From Gemmatimonas groenlandica (GTDB lineage Bacteria > Gemmatimonadota > Gemmatimonadetes > Gemmatimonadales > Gemmatimonadaceae): a DNA stretch of 64,000 nt. The notes under the pieces are model-generated. The model was not told the origin of the DNA and ran no database searches. It saw only the letters and a program-made list of their open reading frames with translations. The stretch is taken from NCBI RefSeq assembly GCF_013004105.1, contig NZ_CP053085.1, positions 1,860,001-1,924,000 of the forward strand. Direction: 5' to 3'. This document shows, piece by piece, positions 10,228 to 20,966 of the stretch; within the stretch, counting starts at the first letter, position 1, and each line of letters begins with the position of its first letter. The translations under genes and the position numbers were made by a program.

Positions 10228-11193
10228 TCAACGCGGAATTTCGACCGATGCGAAGTGGTCGAAACCCCCGGCCACCGGAGACGCGGTCGAGGTCGGCGAC
10301 GCGTCGGCGCCGTCGCGGACCACCCCGACCACGGTGAGCGGGCCGATGCTTATCGCCGCCCAGTCCATCGCCAGCTTTTTATATGCCTCTTCAGGAATAC
10401 AGGCGAGCAACTCGTATTCTTCCCCGCTCTGCATCGCCACCGCAGCTGCGATACCGGGCCCTGCTGGCACCCGCGACGCATCGAGATCGAGCCGCACGCC
10501 GCTGGCCGCCGCGACATGGCGCGCGTCGCCGGCCAGTCCGTCGCTGATATCGATCATGGCGGACGCGCCGGCCAGCGCCAACGCCTCGCCTTCGGCCCAG
10601 CGCGGCGCTGGAGCCGCGAAACGCCCCCGCGACCATGCCGTGGGGCTCTCGCCGGCGTCCCACGCCTGTATCGCCGCCCCTGGGCCTCCCAGCAGGCCAG
10701 TCACGACCACCAGATCACCGGCCCGGGCACCGCTGCGCGACACGGCCCGCTGCGCACACCCGACCACCGTCGTCGTAATCGAGAACACCGCGCCCTGACT
10801 CAGATTGCCCCCGACGATGCGCGCGCCGGCCTCGCGAATCACCGCGCCCATCCCGTCGGCCACCTCGCTGAGTTCCTCCCGCCACGCGTCGGGAATCACG
10901 AACGCAATCAGCACGTACTCGGCGCGAGCACCCATCGCGGCCAGGTCGCTCAACGCCGCCACCGCCGCGCGGACACCAACCTCGCGCGCGGAAATCCAGG
11001 CGCGACGGAAATGGACGTCCTCCACGCAGGCATCGACGCTGACCACGCGCGTGCCGTGTGGGCTCGGCGCCAACACGGCGGCGTCATCCCCGATATCCAC
11101 CGCCAGATCGCCCCAACGCGCCATCAGCGCGCGGATCGTGTCGAACTCGGCCCCTTCCCGCATGGCTTGATGCGGACGCGGTTCAAGACTCAC
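10228..11193 (-). CDS. thiL: thiamine-monophosphate kinase
   Basis: ThiL phosphorylates thiamine monophosphate to the active cofactor thiamine diphosphate. The 321-residue protein has the AIRS/PurM-like fold motifs. These include the metal-binding DIGDDAAV (about 33-40), SVDACVEDVHFR (about 52-63), LSDLAAMGA (about 81-89), a GGNLSQG loop, DISDGLAGD (about 215) and SGEEYELL (about 260). I chose GTG 11193 because GAGGA lies a few bases upstream; ATG 11163 is an alternative. Other thiamine genes are not nearby and no TPP riboswitch was recognised. Confidence 0.95.
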   Translation of the reverse strand: MSLEPRPHQAMREGAEFDTIRALMARWGDLAVDIGDDAAVLAPSPHGTRVVSVDACVEDVHFRRAWISAREVGVRAAVAALSDLAAMGARAEYVLIAFVIPDAWREELSEVADGMGAVIREAGARIVGGNLSQGAVFSITTTVVGCAQRAVSRSGARAGDLVVVTGLLGGPGAAIQAWDAGESPTAWSRGRFAAPAPRWAEGEALALAGASAMIDISDGLAGDARHVAAASGVRLDLDASRVPAGPGIAAAVAMQSGEEYELLACIPEEAYKKLAMDWAAISIGPLTVVGVVRDGADASPTSTASPVAGGFDHFASVEIPR

Positions 11194-11212
11194 GCCGTCC
11201 TCGTGAACGCGC

Positions 11213-12907
11213 TCATGGCAAGCCGCCGTCTCCGCGACGACGCAGTCGAATCAATCCCTGCGGCGTGCCGAACCACATGTAGTCGCGATTCGCCGCGAGG
11301 TCGAGCACGGGCCCCGGCAGATCGCCCGGCACACGCAGTACGCGCGTGGCGCCATCACGGCGCGACACGATCACCACGCCGTCGGTCCCGGCCAGCCACA
11401 TGGTGCGCTCGTCGATCGCGACCTTGGTCACGCGCCCCACCTGTCGCACATCGAGCAGGTCCACGCGCACCGGCTCGACGCCACCGCGGGGCGCGAGACG
11501 CAACACGGCATCGTCGGTGGCCGCCAGCAGCACCGTATCGCTCCACGCCAATGCGCGAACGGGGCGACGTAACGCCGGGTCGCTGCCCAGTGGACGTGAG
11601 ACCACGCCGCCGACACTCCCATTTGGCGAGGCGATTGCCATCACGCCCGCTTCGGTGCCGATCCACAGGGTATCGCCGGTGAATTGCAGCGCGTGCACCG
11701 GCATGTTGTCGAGGAGCCGCACGCCGACCCCACGCGTGCGCACATTGCGCGTGTCACTGCTGTCGCTCACATACACCAGACCGCGCGCCGTTCCGGCCCA
11801 GACGCCGTCGTCGCGCGTGGCCACCGAAAGCACCCGTTCGTCGGGGAGACCATCGAGCACCCCCCATACCTGCATCGCCTGCGCGCCGTCGAGGCGCACG
11901 CGCACGAGGCCACGATCGGTACCGAGCCAGGCGCGAGAGGCGCGCGTGATCAGCGAAAGACCGCGTACGCCGACCAGTGGCACCGAGATGGTGCCGTCGA
12001 TCCAGCGGAAGCGCTGCAGATCGCTGCCCACGAACGACAGGCCGCCGCGATCGATCGACTGTCCGAGTCCAGCCGCCCACACGCCATCGGCCGCCAGCGC
12101 GAGCGCGCCGACTCCGGGCTCGATGAGACCATACGGAAGCGGCGTCGATTGCATGAACGTCGGATCGAGACGGAACAGTCCATCACCGGCCGTGCCGAGC
12201 CACACTTCACTCGCACGTTCGGGCGACGCCGCACCGCTGATGATCTGCACGTTGCGCAGTGGGCGATCGCTCTGCTGCGTGCGCAACAACAACGAGGGCT
12301 GCGTGCGCAAGGTCGGAAACTGCGTGTACAGATCGTTCAGCGAACGCGGCAGAATCAGTGCGCTCGCCAGGGGCGGCCGCCCCATCGGCGTGGCAATGCC
12401 CACGCGCGAGATGCGTGTCCACTCGCCACCCGCTCGCACGATCGCGTCACCGGTCGCCGCCCGATCGAACGCGATGAGATCAGGCACGCCGGTCACGATC
12501 GTGCGCTGCAGCTGTTCGGTGAGCGGGCGATACATGATCACGCCGCCGGGCACGCCCAGCCACAACGCATCTTCCACCGGGTCGCCGGCGAGCACGGTGA
12601 TCTGTTGATCGGAGAGCCCGTCGTCGCGTGTCAGCGGCGGCAGCCAGCTGTTCATCGTACGATCGTAGATCGCAATACCGCTGCTGCCCGCGGCGAACAC
12701 ATAGCGGCGCGATACGGCCACCGCCTGCACGTTGCTGAAGCTGCCGATGCGCTGCCGTTCGTCGCGCCGACCGAAGCCACCGAGGGGCCCGGATGAACTA
12801 TTGCCCGTGCCGCTACCGGCCCCGCTCACCGCGCACGACGACGACGTCATCACACCGACCGACAGCGCCGCGAGGGTCGCGGTCCGACGAAGAGAGCGCA
12901 CAGTCAC
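11213..12907 (-). CDS. secreted/lipoprotein beta-propeller with WLGT-type repeats
   Basis: This 564-residue exported protein has an N-terminal signal (about 1-25) that ends in SSSC, an imperfect lipobox, so it is probably a lipoprotein. The body holds about eight repeats of the pattern (L/V/M)W(L/A/I/F)GT..G(L/V) at 45-60-residue spacing. Examples are ALWLGVPGG, VWLGTAGDG, AWLGTDRG, VWAGTARG, LWIGTEAG and MWFGTPQG. This pattern matches the two-component-regulator propeller (Reg_prop) type blades. Here they are not attached to a kinase. Its ATG overlaps the stop of nnr (ATGA, 12904-12907), so it is coupled to a metabolite-repair gene. Function unknown; a binding scaffold is likely. Confidence 0.75.
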   Translation of the reverse strand: MTVRSLRRTATLAALSVGVMTSSSCAVSGAGSGTGNSSSGPLGGFGRRDERQRIGSFSNVQAVAVSRRYVFAAGSSGIAIYDRTMNSWLPPLTRDDGLSDQQITVLAGDPVEDALWLGVPGGVIMYRPLTEQLQRTIVTGVPDLIAFDRAATGDAIVRAGGEWTRISRVGIATPMGRPPLASALILPRSLNDLYTQFPTLRTQPSLLLRTQQSDRPLRNVQIISGAASPERASEVWLGTAGDGLFRLDPTFMQSTPLPYGLIEPGVGALALAADGVWAAGLGQSIDRGGLSFVGSDLQRFRWIDGTISVPLVGVRGLSLITRASRAWLGTDRGLVRVRLDGAQAMQVWGVLDGLPDERVLSVATRDDGVWAGTARGLVYVSDSSDTRNVRTRGVGVRLLDNMPVHALQFTGDTLWIGTEAGVMAIASPNGSVGGVVSRPLGSDPALRRPVRALAWSDTVLLAATDDAVLRLAPRGGVEPVRVDLLDVRQVGRVTKVAIDERTMWLAGTDGVVIVSRRDGATRVLRVPGDLPGPVLDLAANRDYMWFGTPQGLIRLRRRGDGGLP

Positions 12908-14517
12908 GCGGGCGAAGGAAGATCAGCGAGCACACCGGGAGGAAAACTGACGGGATGCTCGAGCAGGCGCCACGCCGACGGCAACGCATCAAAGACGGCC
13001 TCGAGTGTGCCGCCGCGAACACCGCCGAGCTGCTTCGTCGCGAGTTCCGCCGCGCGCCCGTGCACGGTGGCGGCGCACACGGCGGCCTCGAGCGGCGCCA
13101 GCCCCTGCCCGAAAAGGGCGACGATCAATCCGCTCAGCATGTCGCCGCTGCCTCCGGTGGCCAGCAGCGGTGTGCCATGCGGCACCACGGTGATCGGTCC
13201 ACCGTCGGGCGTGGCGACGATCGTGGGCGTGCCTTTCAGCAGCATCGTCACGCCGCCACGCGTGGCGAACTGCCGCAGGGCATCCACGCGCGCATCCCAC
13301 GCCGCCGGCACCGCCGTGCCGAGCAGGCGCGCGAACTCGCCCTCATGGGGCGTACACACCACCGCGCGCGAATGGCGCGTCCAGTGACGCAACAGGGCGG
13401 CGGACTCGGTGCCGAGTGTATTCGCGACTTCGGCGATGAGCCAGAGCGCATCGGCATCGAGCACCAGCGGGCGATCGCGATGTTCGTTGACGACGCGCTC
13501 GAGCAGCTGCGATGAACGCGTACCACGACCGAGTCCGGGTCCAATCGCGAGTGCGTCGCAACGATGCAGTGTCGTGTGATCGTCGCGCGCGCCCGTGTTG
13601 GCAGCCGACTCGCGTACGGGCCACCGCTCGGCCAGCGCCTGCGGCACCGTGAGTTGTACGGCGGCCACACTCGGCCCATCAACGATCGCGTGCGCCAGAC
13701 CAGCGCCGGCGGCCAGCGCGGCGCGCGCCGCCAGGATGACCGCTCCGGCCATGCCTTCGTGCCCGCCCACGATTGCGATGCGTCCACGACGGCCTTTATG
13801 CGCATTCCACGCGATTGGCGGAAGCCACCGCGCCAAGTCTTGGCCGTTCGGCAAATGCCACGCTCCATCGGCCCGATCGGGGTCGCCACCGAACTCCGCC
13901 CCGAGGCCGATATCGAGCAACACGATGCGACCGGCGTGGCCACGCGAGACCAGGAGCCCGCGCTTGATCGTACCAAAGCACAACGTCGTATGCGCGGCGG
14001 GACTGCCCTCGGCGACATCGCCGGTGGTGGCATCAAGACCGCTCGGCACGTCGAGCGCGATCACCGTGGCGCCGCCATCTCGCGCGAGTGCGACGCGCGT
14101 GCACGCCGCCAACACGGGATCGCGAAGCTCGCCTTTGTGTCCAGTGCCGAGCAGGCCGTCCACCACCAGGCGCTCATGGCCCGTGGGCACACCGTGCACG
14201 AGCGCCGGTGACGCGAGGTGCATCGCCCGTATCGCATCGGGCGTACGTGGTGGTGCGGCGGCGTGCACACGCACCGCCACGCCGGCCCGCGCGAGCTGCG
14301 CGGCGACAATGTAGGCATCACCACCATTATTGCCGCTGCCCGCGAAGAGTGCCACGCCGTGAGCGAGCCGCCCGGCGTGATCGCGCAGAAGCGCAGCGGC
14401 GGCCGTGGTACCCGCTTGCAGCATCAGGTCGAACGACCCGGTGCCCGCAGCGATCGCCGCATGATCGCGCGCCGCGGCCTCGGCGGCGGTGGTGACGCGT
14501 AGGGCGCTTACCGGCAT
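12904..14517 (-). CDS. nnr: bifunctional NAD(P)H-hydrate repair enzyme (epimerase + dehydratase)
   Basis: This enzyme repairs hydrated NADH and NADPH. The N-terminal YjeF_N epimerase half (about 1-215) interconverts R and S hydrates and has GSGNNGGD (about 60) and GTGHKGE (about 124). The C-terminal YjeF_C half (about 235-520) is the ADP- or ATP-dependent S-hydrate dehydratase. It has HKGRRGRIAIVGG, GPGLGRG, CTPHEGEFARLLG, KGTPTIV and ATGGSGDMLSG. The 537-residue length fits the fused form common in bacteria. It lies 24 bases after the Minf_1886 gene and overlaps the next gene by four bases. Confidence 0.95.
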   Translation of the reverse strand: MPVSALRVTTAAEAAARDHAAIAAGTGSFDLMLQAGTTAAAALLRDHAGRLAHGVALFAGSGNNGGDAYIVAAQLARAGVAVRVHAAAPPRTPDAIRAMHLASPALVHGVPTGHERLVVDGLLGTGHKGELRDPVLAACTRVALARDGGATVIALDVPSGLDATTGDVAEGSPAAHTTLCFGTIKRGLLVSRGHAGRIVLLDIGLGAEFGGDPDRADGAWHLPNGQDLARWLPPIAWNAHKGRRGRIAIVGGHEGMAGAVILAARAALAAGAGLAHAIVDGPSVAAVQLTVPQALAERWPVRESAANTGARDDHTTLHRCDALAIGPGLGRGTRSSQLLERVVNEHRDRPLVLDADALWLIAEVANTLGTESAALLRHWTRHSRAVVCTPHEGEFARLLGTAVPAAWDARVDALRQFATRGGVTMLLKGTPTIVATPDGGPITVVPHGTPLLATGGSGDMLSGLIVALFGQGLAPLEAAVCAATVHGRAAELATKQLGGVRGGTLEAVFDALPSAWRLLEHPVSFPPGVLADLPSPA

Positions 14518-14541
14518 GTCATGCGGTGCGCGCGCCGTCGG

Positions 14542-14925
14542 TCAGACGTGCGCGGTGCTCCACGGATACTCGCGGCCGAACGCATCCTCGAAGCTGAACA
14601 CCCCGAAGAAATCATCGCGCGAGTCCTGCGGCTGGCTAATGAGCAAGCCCATGTCGACGAGCGTGAACACGATATCGCCGATGTCGCTCGTGGCCTTGAG
14701 CCCCCAGTGCTCGAGCACGAGTCCGGCCATGACGCCGAAGCGCTGCAGTGCCAGTTCACGACACGAGTGCGCGAGCTCGGGACCCGTGATGTGGCGACGT
14801 TCCGTGAGACGCGTCTGGCAATGCTCGAGTGACGCGAGCACGAACAGGTATGCGCGTTCGTCGAACCGCTGCTCACGCAGACGGATCTGATCCATGATGC
14901 CTTCACGGAACGCCAACTCGGTCAC
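14542..14925 (-). CDS. Minf_1886 family conserved hypothetical protein
   Basis: This small soluble protein of 127 residues has no known activity. The conserved core FDERAYLFVLASLEHCQ, ELALQRFGVMAGLVLEHWG and SDIGDIVFTLVDMGLLISQ is the Minf_1886 signature, found in Planctomycetes, Verrucomicrobia and Gemmatimonadota. I chose GTG 14925 because AGGAG lies 8 bases upstream and the resulting N-terminus fits the family. ATG 14895 would cut off conserved residues. It precedes nnr with a 24-base gap and follows the glyA terminator hairpin. Confidence 0.82.
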   Translation of the reverse strand: MTELAFREGIMDQIRLREQRFDERAYLFVLASLEHCQTRLTERRHITGPELAHSCRELALQRFGVMAGLVLEHWGLKATSDIGDIVFTLVDMGLLISQPQDSRDDFFGVFSFEDAFGREYPWSTAHV

Positions 14926-15023
14926 TGCGACTGCTCCTGATCGTGTCTGTGTCGTCTGTCTGCTCTGGACGCTTGGCCAGCGCGCGGTGCAACGGATGCG
15001 CGCGCCGATCGGCCGAAATGCAG

Positions 15024-15055
15024 CGGGCCTCCAGTGAAAGAATACTGGAGGCCCG
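15024..15055 (-). terminator. hairpin downstream of glyA
   Basis: A perfect 12-bp stem (15024-15035 with 15044-15055) and an 8-base loop lie 44 bases after the glyA stop. Only a weak T run follows on the minus strand. It probably ends the rpiB-glyA transcript. Confidence 0.65.
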
Positions 15056-15099
15056 GGCACCACCTGACAACTCCTTGCGAAGCGCGCGGAGACTGGTCC

Positions 15100-16398
15100 T
15101 TAAACTCGCGCCACCGACCGGTACAGCGGATAGCTGTCGGCCAGCGCCTTCACGTCGGCCTTCACTGCCGCGATCGTGGCGCCATCTTCGGGCGCCGACA
15201 GCACGCGGTCGATGAGCGCCGCGATCTGGCGCATGGCGTCCGGTCCCATGCCGCGCGTGGTCACCGCCGGCGTGCCGATGCGGATACCGCTCGTGACGAA
15301 CGGCGACTGCGTTTCCTTGGGCACGGTGTTCTTGTTTACCGTGATCCCTGCCTCATCGAGCACCTTTTCCGCGACCTTGCCGGTCAGTCCCTTGCTGCGC
15401 AGATCGACCAGCATGAGGTGATTGTCGGTGCCGCCGGACACAATGTGATATCCGTACTCCATCAGCGCCTTCGCCAGCACCTGCGCGTTTTCCACAACCT
15501 GACCACAGTACGCCGTGAACGACGGCTGCAGCGCCTCGTGGAACGCAACCGCCTTGCCGGCGATCACGTGCTCGAGCGGTCCGCCCTGCATACCGGGGAA
15601 CATCGCCTTGTCGATCGCCTTCGCGTGCTCCGCCTTGCACAGAATGATGCCGCCGCGCGGACCGCGCAGCGTCTTATGCGTCGTGCTGGTGACTACATCG
15701 GCGAACGGCACCGGCGACGGGTACACGCCGGTGGCGGCGAGCCCGGCGAAGTGCGCCATGTCCACCATGAAGATGGCGCCGACTTCCTTCGCGACATCAG
15801 CGAACGCCTGCCAGTCGATCGTACGCGAGTACGCGCTGTAGCCGGCGATGATCATCTTCGGCTTATGCTCGCGCGCCTGCGCCCGCATCTGCTCGTAATC
15901 GATGATGCCGTCTTCGGTCACGCCATACGACACCGCCTTGTACAGCAAGCCCGAGAAGTTCACCGGCGAGCCGTGCGTGAGGTGTCCGCCCTGCGACAGA
16001 TCCATGCCGAGGAACGTGTCGCCCGGCTTTAGAAACGCGAGGAACACCGCGGCGTTGGCCGACGCACCGCTGTGCGGCTGTACGTTGGCGTGATCGGCAC
16101 CGAACAGCTGCTTGAGGCGGTCGATCGCCAACTGCTCGATCTTGTCCACCACTTCACAACCGCCGTAGTAACGCTTGCCCGGGAGTCCTTCAGCGTACTT
16201 GTTGGTGAGCGTCGAGCCCACCGCCTCCATCACCGCCGGCGACACGAAGTTCTCGCTGGCGATCAGCTCGAGGCCGTCGCTCTGTCGCTGCGTTTCCTCG
16301 TCGATCAGATGTGCGATTTCGGGATCCGCTTGCAACAGGGCATCCCCCGGCGGCAAGCGATCCCACTGTGACCAGTTTGCGCTGGCTCCACCACTCAT
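15100..16398 (-). CDS. glyA: serine hydroxymethyltransferase
   Basis: GlyA is a PLP enzyme that converts serine and tetrahydrofolate to glycine and methylene-tetrahydrofolate, the main one-carbon source for purine and thymidylate synthesis. The 432-residue length is typical. Motifs include [12 protein letters not shown] (about 45-56), [11 protein letters not shown] (about 105-115) and the PLP lysine Lys242 in [14 protein letters not shown]. Its start overlaps the rpiB stop by four bases (ATGA), so the two are coupled. A terminator hairpin follows. Confidence 0.97.
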   Translation of the reverse strand: MSGGASANWSQWDRLPPGDALLQADPEIAHLIDEETQRQSDGLELIASENFVSPAVMEAVGSTLTNKYAEGLPGKRYYGGCEVVDKIEQLAIDRLKQLFGADHANVQPHSGASANAAVFLAFLKPGDTFLGMDLSQGGHLTHGSPVNFSGLLYKAVSYGVTEDGIIDYEQMRAQAREHKPKMIIAGYSAYSRTIDWQAFADVAKEVGAIFMVDMAHFAGLAATGVYPSPVPFADVVTSTTHKTLRGPRGGIILCKAEHAKAIDKAMFPGMQGGPLEHVIAGKAVAFHEALQPSFTAYCGQVVENAQVLAKALMEYGYHIVSGGTDNHLMLVDLRSKGLTGKVAEKVLDEAGITVNKNTVPKETQSPFVTSGIRIGTPAVTTRGMGPDAMRQIAALIDRVLSAPEDGATIAAVKADVKALADSYPLYRSVARV

Positions 16399-16883
16399 GT
16401 CGTGCTCCCCGAGGCGTCAGCCTCACTCTCATCACGTTCGATCTTGGCCACGCGCCCCTGATGGCGACCGCCTTCGAACGGGGTCGTCAGCCAGGCCTGC
16501 AGAATTGCGAGGGCATCTTCGTCGGAGACAAAGCGCGCCGGCAACACCAGCACGTTCGCATCGTTGTGTTTACGAGCGAGCGCCGCCACGTCAGGGTTCC
16601 ACGCCACGGCAGCACGAACGCCCGGATAGCGGTTGGCCACATACGACATCCCCAGTCCGGTCCCGCACAGTAGCACGCCGCGGGCAGCTTGCCCCTCGGA
16701 TACCTCCTGCGCCAGGGGATGGGCATAGTCGGGATAGTCGGTGCTCGCGGTGCTATGCGTGCCGATGTCTTCCACCTCGTATCCCATCTCGGCGAGCGCC
16801 AAGCGCAGGCGCTCCTTCAACTCGAAGCCCGCGTGGTCGGACGCGATGGGGATACGCTCCCCCGGCTTTGCCACATCCACCAT
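16395..16883 (-). CDS. rpiB: ribose-5-phosphate isomerase B
   Basis: RpiB interconverts ribose 5-phosphate and ribulose 5-phosphate. This 162-residue protein belongs to the LacA/RpiB fold. It has [10 protein letters not shown] (about 15-24), DYPDYAH (about 48-54), and the catalytic cysteine with the anion hole in [15 protein letters not shown] (about 71-85). [13 protein letters not shown] is also conserved. The last 15 residues are an acidic tail beyond the usual fold. It is 22 bases after the amino-acid dehydrogenase gene and overlaps glyA, a neighbour pair also seen in other bacteria. Confidence 0.95.
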   Translation of the reverse strand: MVDVAKPGERIPIASDHAGFELKERLRLALAEMGYEVEDIGTHSTASTDYPDYAHPLAQEVSEGQAARGVLLCGTGLGMSYVANRYPGVRAAVAWNPDVAALARKHNDANVLVLPARFVSDEDALAILQAWLTTPFEGGRHQGRVAKIERDESEADASGSTT

Positions 16884-16905
16884 GGTCAGTTGCTCCGTTG
16901 ACTGC

Positions 16906-17982
16906 TCAGGATTCCTTGTTGGGATACTGCGGCCACGTCTTGATCATACCGCGAACGGCCTGGATGCGCTGCTCCGCCACGCGATCGGCGGCTTTGTACG
17001 TCGGAATGCCCGTATCCTTGGCCAGACGGAACACGCTCAGCACGGTCTGGTAGATCTCGTCCGCCTTGCGCAGCGACCGTTCCCGGCTCCAGCCGGTGAG
17101 CTCGCTGTACACGTTGATCACACCGCCGGCGTTCGCGACGTAGTCGGGCGCGTACAGAATGCCGCGGGCTTCCAGCGCGTCGCCATGACGGTCTTCGAGC
17201 AGCTGGTTGTTGGCCGCACCGGCCACGATCTCGACGTTGAGCTGCGGGATGGTGTCGTCGTTGATCACGCCGCCGAGCGCGCAGGGCGTGAAGATGTCCG
17301 CCTTCGCGCGGTAGATCTCGTCGAGTGCCACGGCGGTGGCGCTCATTTCGTCGACCACACGCTTGATGCGACCGGCATCGATGTCGGTGACGATGAGCTT
17401 CGCGCCCGCGGCGTGCAGCTCCTTGGCGAGATAGTAGCCCACGTGGCCAAGGCCCTGAATCGCGATCGTACGACCTTCGAGGCTGTCGCTGCCCCACTTC
17501 TGGCACGCCGACGCCTGAATGGCGCGGAACACGCCATGCGCCGTCACGCTCGACGGGTCGCCCGACTTGGAGCCGATACCCGTGACGTGCTTCGTCTCCA
17601 TGTGCACGAAGTCCATATCTTCGACCGTCGTGCCGACGTCTTCCGCCGTGACGTAGCGGCCGCCGAGCGAGTCCACGAAGCGGCCATGCGCGCGGAACAG
17701 CATTTCGCGATTGGTCGTCTTGTTGTCCCCGATAATGACCGACTTGCCGCCGCCAAGGTTGAGGCCGGCCACCGCGTTCTTGTACGTCATGCCGCGCGAC
17801 AAGCGCAGCGCATCGACGATCGCCGCCTCTTCCGACGCGTAGTTCCAGAAGCGGCAGCCACCGAGCGCGGGCCCGAGCGTGGTGTCATGAATCGCGATGA
17901 TGCCGCGATAGCCGGATGCCTTGTCATGGCAGAAGACCACCTGCTCATGACCCATCTCGGCGATCGTTTCGAAGTAATGCAT
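16906..17982 (-). CDS. Glu/Leu/Phe/Val dehydrogenase, leucine dehydrogenase type
   Basis: This enzyme reversibly deaminates a branched-chain amino acid to its 2-oxo acid with NAD. The 358-residue length matches leucine dehydrogenase rather than the longer glutamate enzymes. Substrate-binding and catalytic lysines lie in GMTYKNAVAGLNLGGGKSV (Lys68, Lys80). ETKHVTGI and the Rossmann motif QGLGHVGYYLA (about 175-185) follow, then the C-terminal NxxxN region GAANNQLL and ANAGGVINVYSE. It sits directly after acyl-CoA dehydrogenase, consistent with branched-chain amino-acid breakdown. Preference among Leu, Val and Phe cannot be read. Confidence 0.9.
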   Translation of the reverse strand: MHYFETIAEMGHEQVVFCHDKASGYRGIIAIHDTTLGPALGGCRFWNYASEEAAIVDALRLSRGMTYKNAVAGLNLGGGKSVIIGDNKTTNREMLFRAHGRFVDSLGGRYVTAEDVGTTVEDMDFVHMETKHVTGIGSKSGDPSSVTAHGVFRAIQASACQKWGSDSLEGRTIAIQGLGHVGYYLAKELHAAGAKLIVTDIDAGRIKRVVDEMSATAVALDEIYRAKADIFTPCALGGVINDDTIPQLNVEIVAGAANNQLLEDRHGDALEARGILYAPDYVANAGGVINVYSELTGWSRERSLRKADEIYQTVLSVFRLAKDTGIPTYKAADRVAEQRIQAVRGMIKTWPQYPNKES

Positions 17983-17999
17983 ATGAGGGAACCGGAAGA

Positions 18000-19184
18000 T
18001 CAGTCTGGAAGAGATCCGTCGTTCGCGGCCGCTGCGGCCAGGGTTTCGCGAGCGATCACGATGCGCTGAATCTCGGACGTGCCTTCGTAGATTTCAGTCA
18101 CTTTCGCGTCGCGGAAGAAGCGTTCGACGGGATAGTCGGTCACGTAGCCGTAGCCGCCGAACACCTGCACGGCCTGCGTCGTGACCCACATGGCCGTCTC
18201 GGTTGCAAAGAGCTTGGCCATGCTGCTGAAGCGCGTGATTTTCTCCCCGCGCTGTTTGGCCGCCGCGGCCGCATGCAACAGCGTGCGGGCGGCGGTGATA
18301 CGCGTCGCCATGTCGGCGAGCTTGAACTGAATCGCCTGGAAGTCGGCGATGGGTTTGTTGAACTGTCTGCGCTCACCGGCGTAGCGCACGGCGGCTTCGA
18401 GGGCCGCGCGCGCAATGCCGATGGCCTGTGCGGCAATCCCGAGTCGCCCGTGATCGAGCGACCCGAGCGCGTACACGAAACCCTGCCCTTCCTCACCCAG
18501 CAGCCGGTCACCCGGCACGCGGCAGCCGTCAAGATTGATCTGCAGCGTCGGCGACGCGCGCAGCCCCATCTTGTTTTCTTTCTTGGCCAGATGAAAGCCG
18601 GGCAGATCGGGCGTGAGAATGAACGTCGAGATGCCCTTGCTGCCCTTGCGGGCATCGGGCGAGTCGGTGCGCGCCATACAGAGGATCACGCCCGCTTCAC
18701 TGCCGTGCGACACCCACGCCTTCGTGCCGCTCAACAGCCAGTCGTCGCCATCACGCACGGCCTGACAGCGCAACGCGGCGGCATCGGAGCCGGCCTCCGG
18801 CTCCGACAGCGCGAAGGCGCCGAGCAGTTCTCCGCGCGCCATCGGCGGCAGGAAGCGCTGCTGCTGCGCCTCCGTGCCGAAGTTCAGGATCATCTGCGTG
18901 GGCAGCGAGTTGTGCACGCTCAGCAACACGGCCGCCGAGGCGTCAGCGACCGCGATTTCTTCGAGCGCGAGCAGATAGCTCTGCGCGTCGAGATCGAGTC
19001 CGTCGAAGCGTTCCGGCGTGAGCATGCCGAAGAATCCCAGCTCGGCCATCTGCGTGACCATCACGCGGTCGAAACGCGACTCCTGGTCGCGCTCACCGGC
19101 GAGGGCGACGAGTTCGCGCTGCGCATACGCACGCGCGAGCGACTGGATTTCGCGCTGCGTTTCGTTGAGATCGAGAAGTGACAT
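18000..19184 (-). CDS. acyl-CoA dehydrogenase (short/branched-chain type)
   Basis: This FAD enzyme introduces the 2,3-double bond into acyl-CoA. The 394-residue protein has ALSEPEAGSD (about 125), SGTKAWVSHG (about 152), FGGYGYVTDYP (about 340), and the catalytic base Glu367 in EIYEGTSEIQR, the position used by short- and medium-chain enzymes. It lies 7 bases after the 3-hydroxyacyl-CoA dehydrogenase and 18 bases before leucine dehydrogenase. This fits a role in 2-oxo acid or short-chain fatty-acyl oxidation. Substrate length is inferred only from family type. Confidence 0.93.
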   Translation of the reverse strand: MSLLDLNETQREIQSLARAYAQRELVALAGERDQESRFDRVMVTQMAELGFFGMLTPERFDGLDLDAQSYLLALEEIAVADASAAVLLSVHNSLPTQMILNFGTEAQQQRFLPPMARGELLGAFALSEPEAGSDAAALRCQAVRDGDDWLLSGTKAWVSHGSEAGVILCMARTDSPDARKGSKGISTFILTPDLPGFHLAKKENKMGLRASPTLQINLDGCRVPGDRLLGEEGQGFVYALGSLDHGRLGIAAQAIGIARAALEAAVRYAGERRQFNKPIADFQAIQFKLADMATRITAARTLLHAAAAAKQRGEKITRFSSMAKLFATETAMWVTTQAVQVFGGYGYVTDYPVERFFRDAKVTEIYEGTSEIQRIVIARETLAAAAANDGSLPD

Positions 19185-19190
19185 GGCGGG

Positions 19191-20069
<879 letters not shown>

Positions 20070-20089
20070 ATCGATTCGACTCCGAAAAG

Positions 20090-20956
20090 TTAGGTCTCTG
20101 CGCGTGACTCGCGGCGTCGAAGTCCGACGGCCAGCGAGCCACCCAACACCAACATCGCCACGAGCCCGCCCTCGGGGCCCCACGCTCCACCGGAAATCCA
20201 CTCCGACCCGCTCGGTACCGCCCGGTAGCCCGGTGTCGCGAAGGGCAATCCGCTGACCGGCACGTGCAACACCGCGGCCATCACCCAATTCCAGGCGAGA
20301 TGCGCCGTCCACGCGGCCGGCAAACTCTCGGTGCGCTCCCGCACGAGGCAGAGGCACAGTCCGGCCAGCATGACCACCACGGTGGTGCGCACGTTCGCAC
20401 CGGGATTCATCAGGTGCACCGCCCCGAACGCCACACTCGAACTCAACCGGGCCACCCACAGGCCCGCAGCCTCTTCGGCGACGGCGTAGAGGTAGCCACG
20501 AAACACCAGCTCTTCCCACAGCGCCGCCGGCCCAAGTAGCAACAGCAGCCGCAGCGCCGTTCCTCCCCAGCTGTCCTGCACGACCATGGCGCCATCGATG
20601 CTCGCCGTGGGCGTCGACTCCATCCGTAGTGCGCCGACCGCCCACAAGACGCCCGCCGTGCCAAGAATTGCCACGGTGCCCAACAGCACACCGATCGCCA
20701 TCCGCTTTCCTTGCCACGCCCCTTCACCAAGCGCCATTACCGACCACGGCACGTCGTCCACGAAACGCAACGCCACGTAACATGCCGCCGCGACGCCGAT
20801 CAGCATCGTGAACGGATACATCGGCACGGTTTCGCCGACACGCCGTGAGAGAAGACCGAACAGCGGTCCGAGTACCGACTCGGCGATCCCCTGGGCGAGA
20901 ATCCAGGCGACGCCGAAGCTCAGGAGCCGCCAGGGAACCCGCAGGGCTTTGTTCAC
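20090..20956 (-). CDS. CPBP family intramembrane metalloprotease (Abi/Rce1-like)
   Basis: This polytopic membrane protein of 288 residues has about seven hydrophobic segments. The three CPBP motifs are present: EELVFRG (EExxxR, about 155), FGAVHLMN (FxxxH, about 183) and HLAWNWV (HxxxN, about 224). Bacterial members are linked to peptide maturation or self-immunity, but most are uncharacterised. I chose GTG 20956, ten bases after the thiolase TGA; earlier ATGs fall in sequence antisense-like to thiolase. Its place inside a beta-oxidation block is unexplained and may reflect only shared transcription. Confidence 0.8.
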   Translation of the reverse strand: MNKALRVPWRLLSFGVAWILAQGIAESVLGPLFGLLSRRVGETVPMYPFTMLIGVAAACYVALRFVDDVPWSVMALGEGAWQGKRMAIGVLLGTVAILGTAGVLWAVGALRMESTPTASIDGAMVVQDSWGGTALRLLLLLGPAALWEELVFRGYLYAVAEEAAGLWVARLSSSVAFGAVHLMNPGANVRTTVVVMLAGLCLCLVRERTESLPAAWTAHLAWNWVMAAVLHVPVSGLPFATPGYRAVPSGSEWISGGAWGPEGGLVAMLVLGGSLAVGLRRRESRAET

Positions 20957-20966
20957 GACGCGCCGA

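Noticed and set aside
20070-20717. N-terminal extension of the 3-hydroxyacyl-CoA dehydrogenase
   Set aside because: It is in a shadow frame of the CPBP gene; Trp/Gly/Arg-rich composition is not protein-like.
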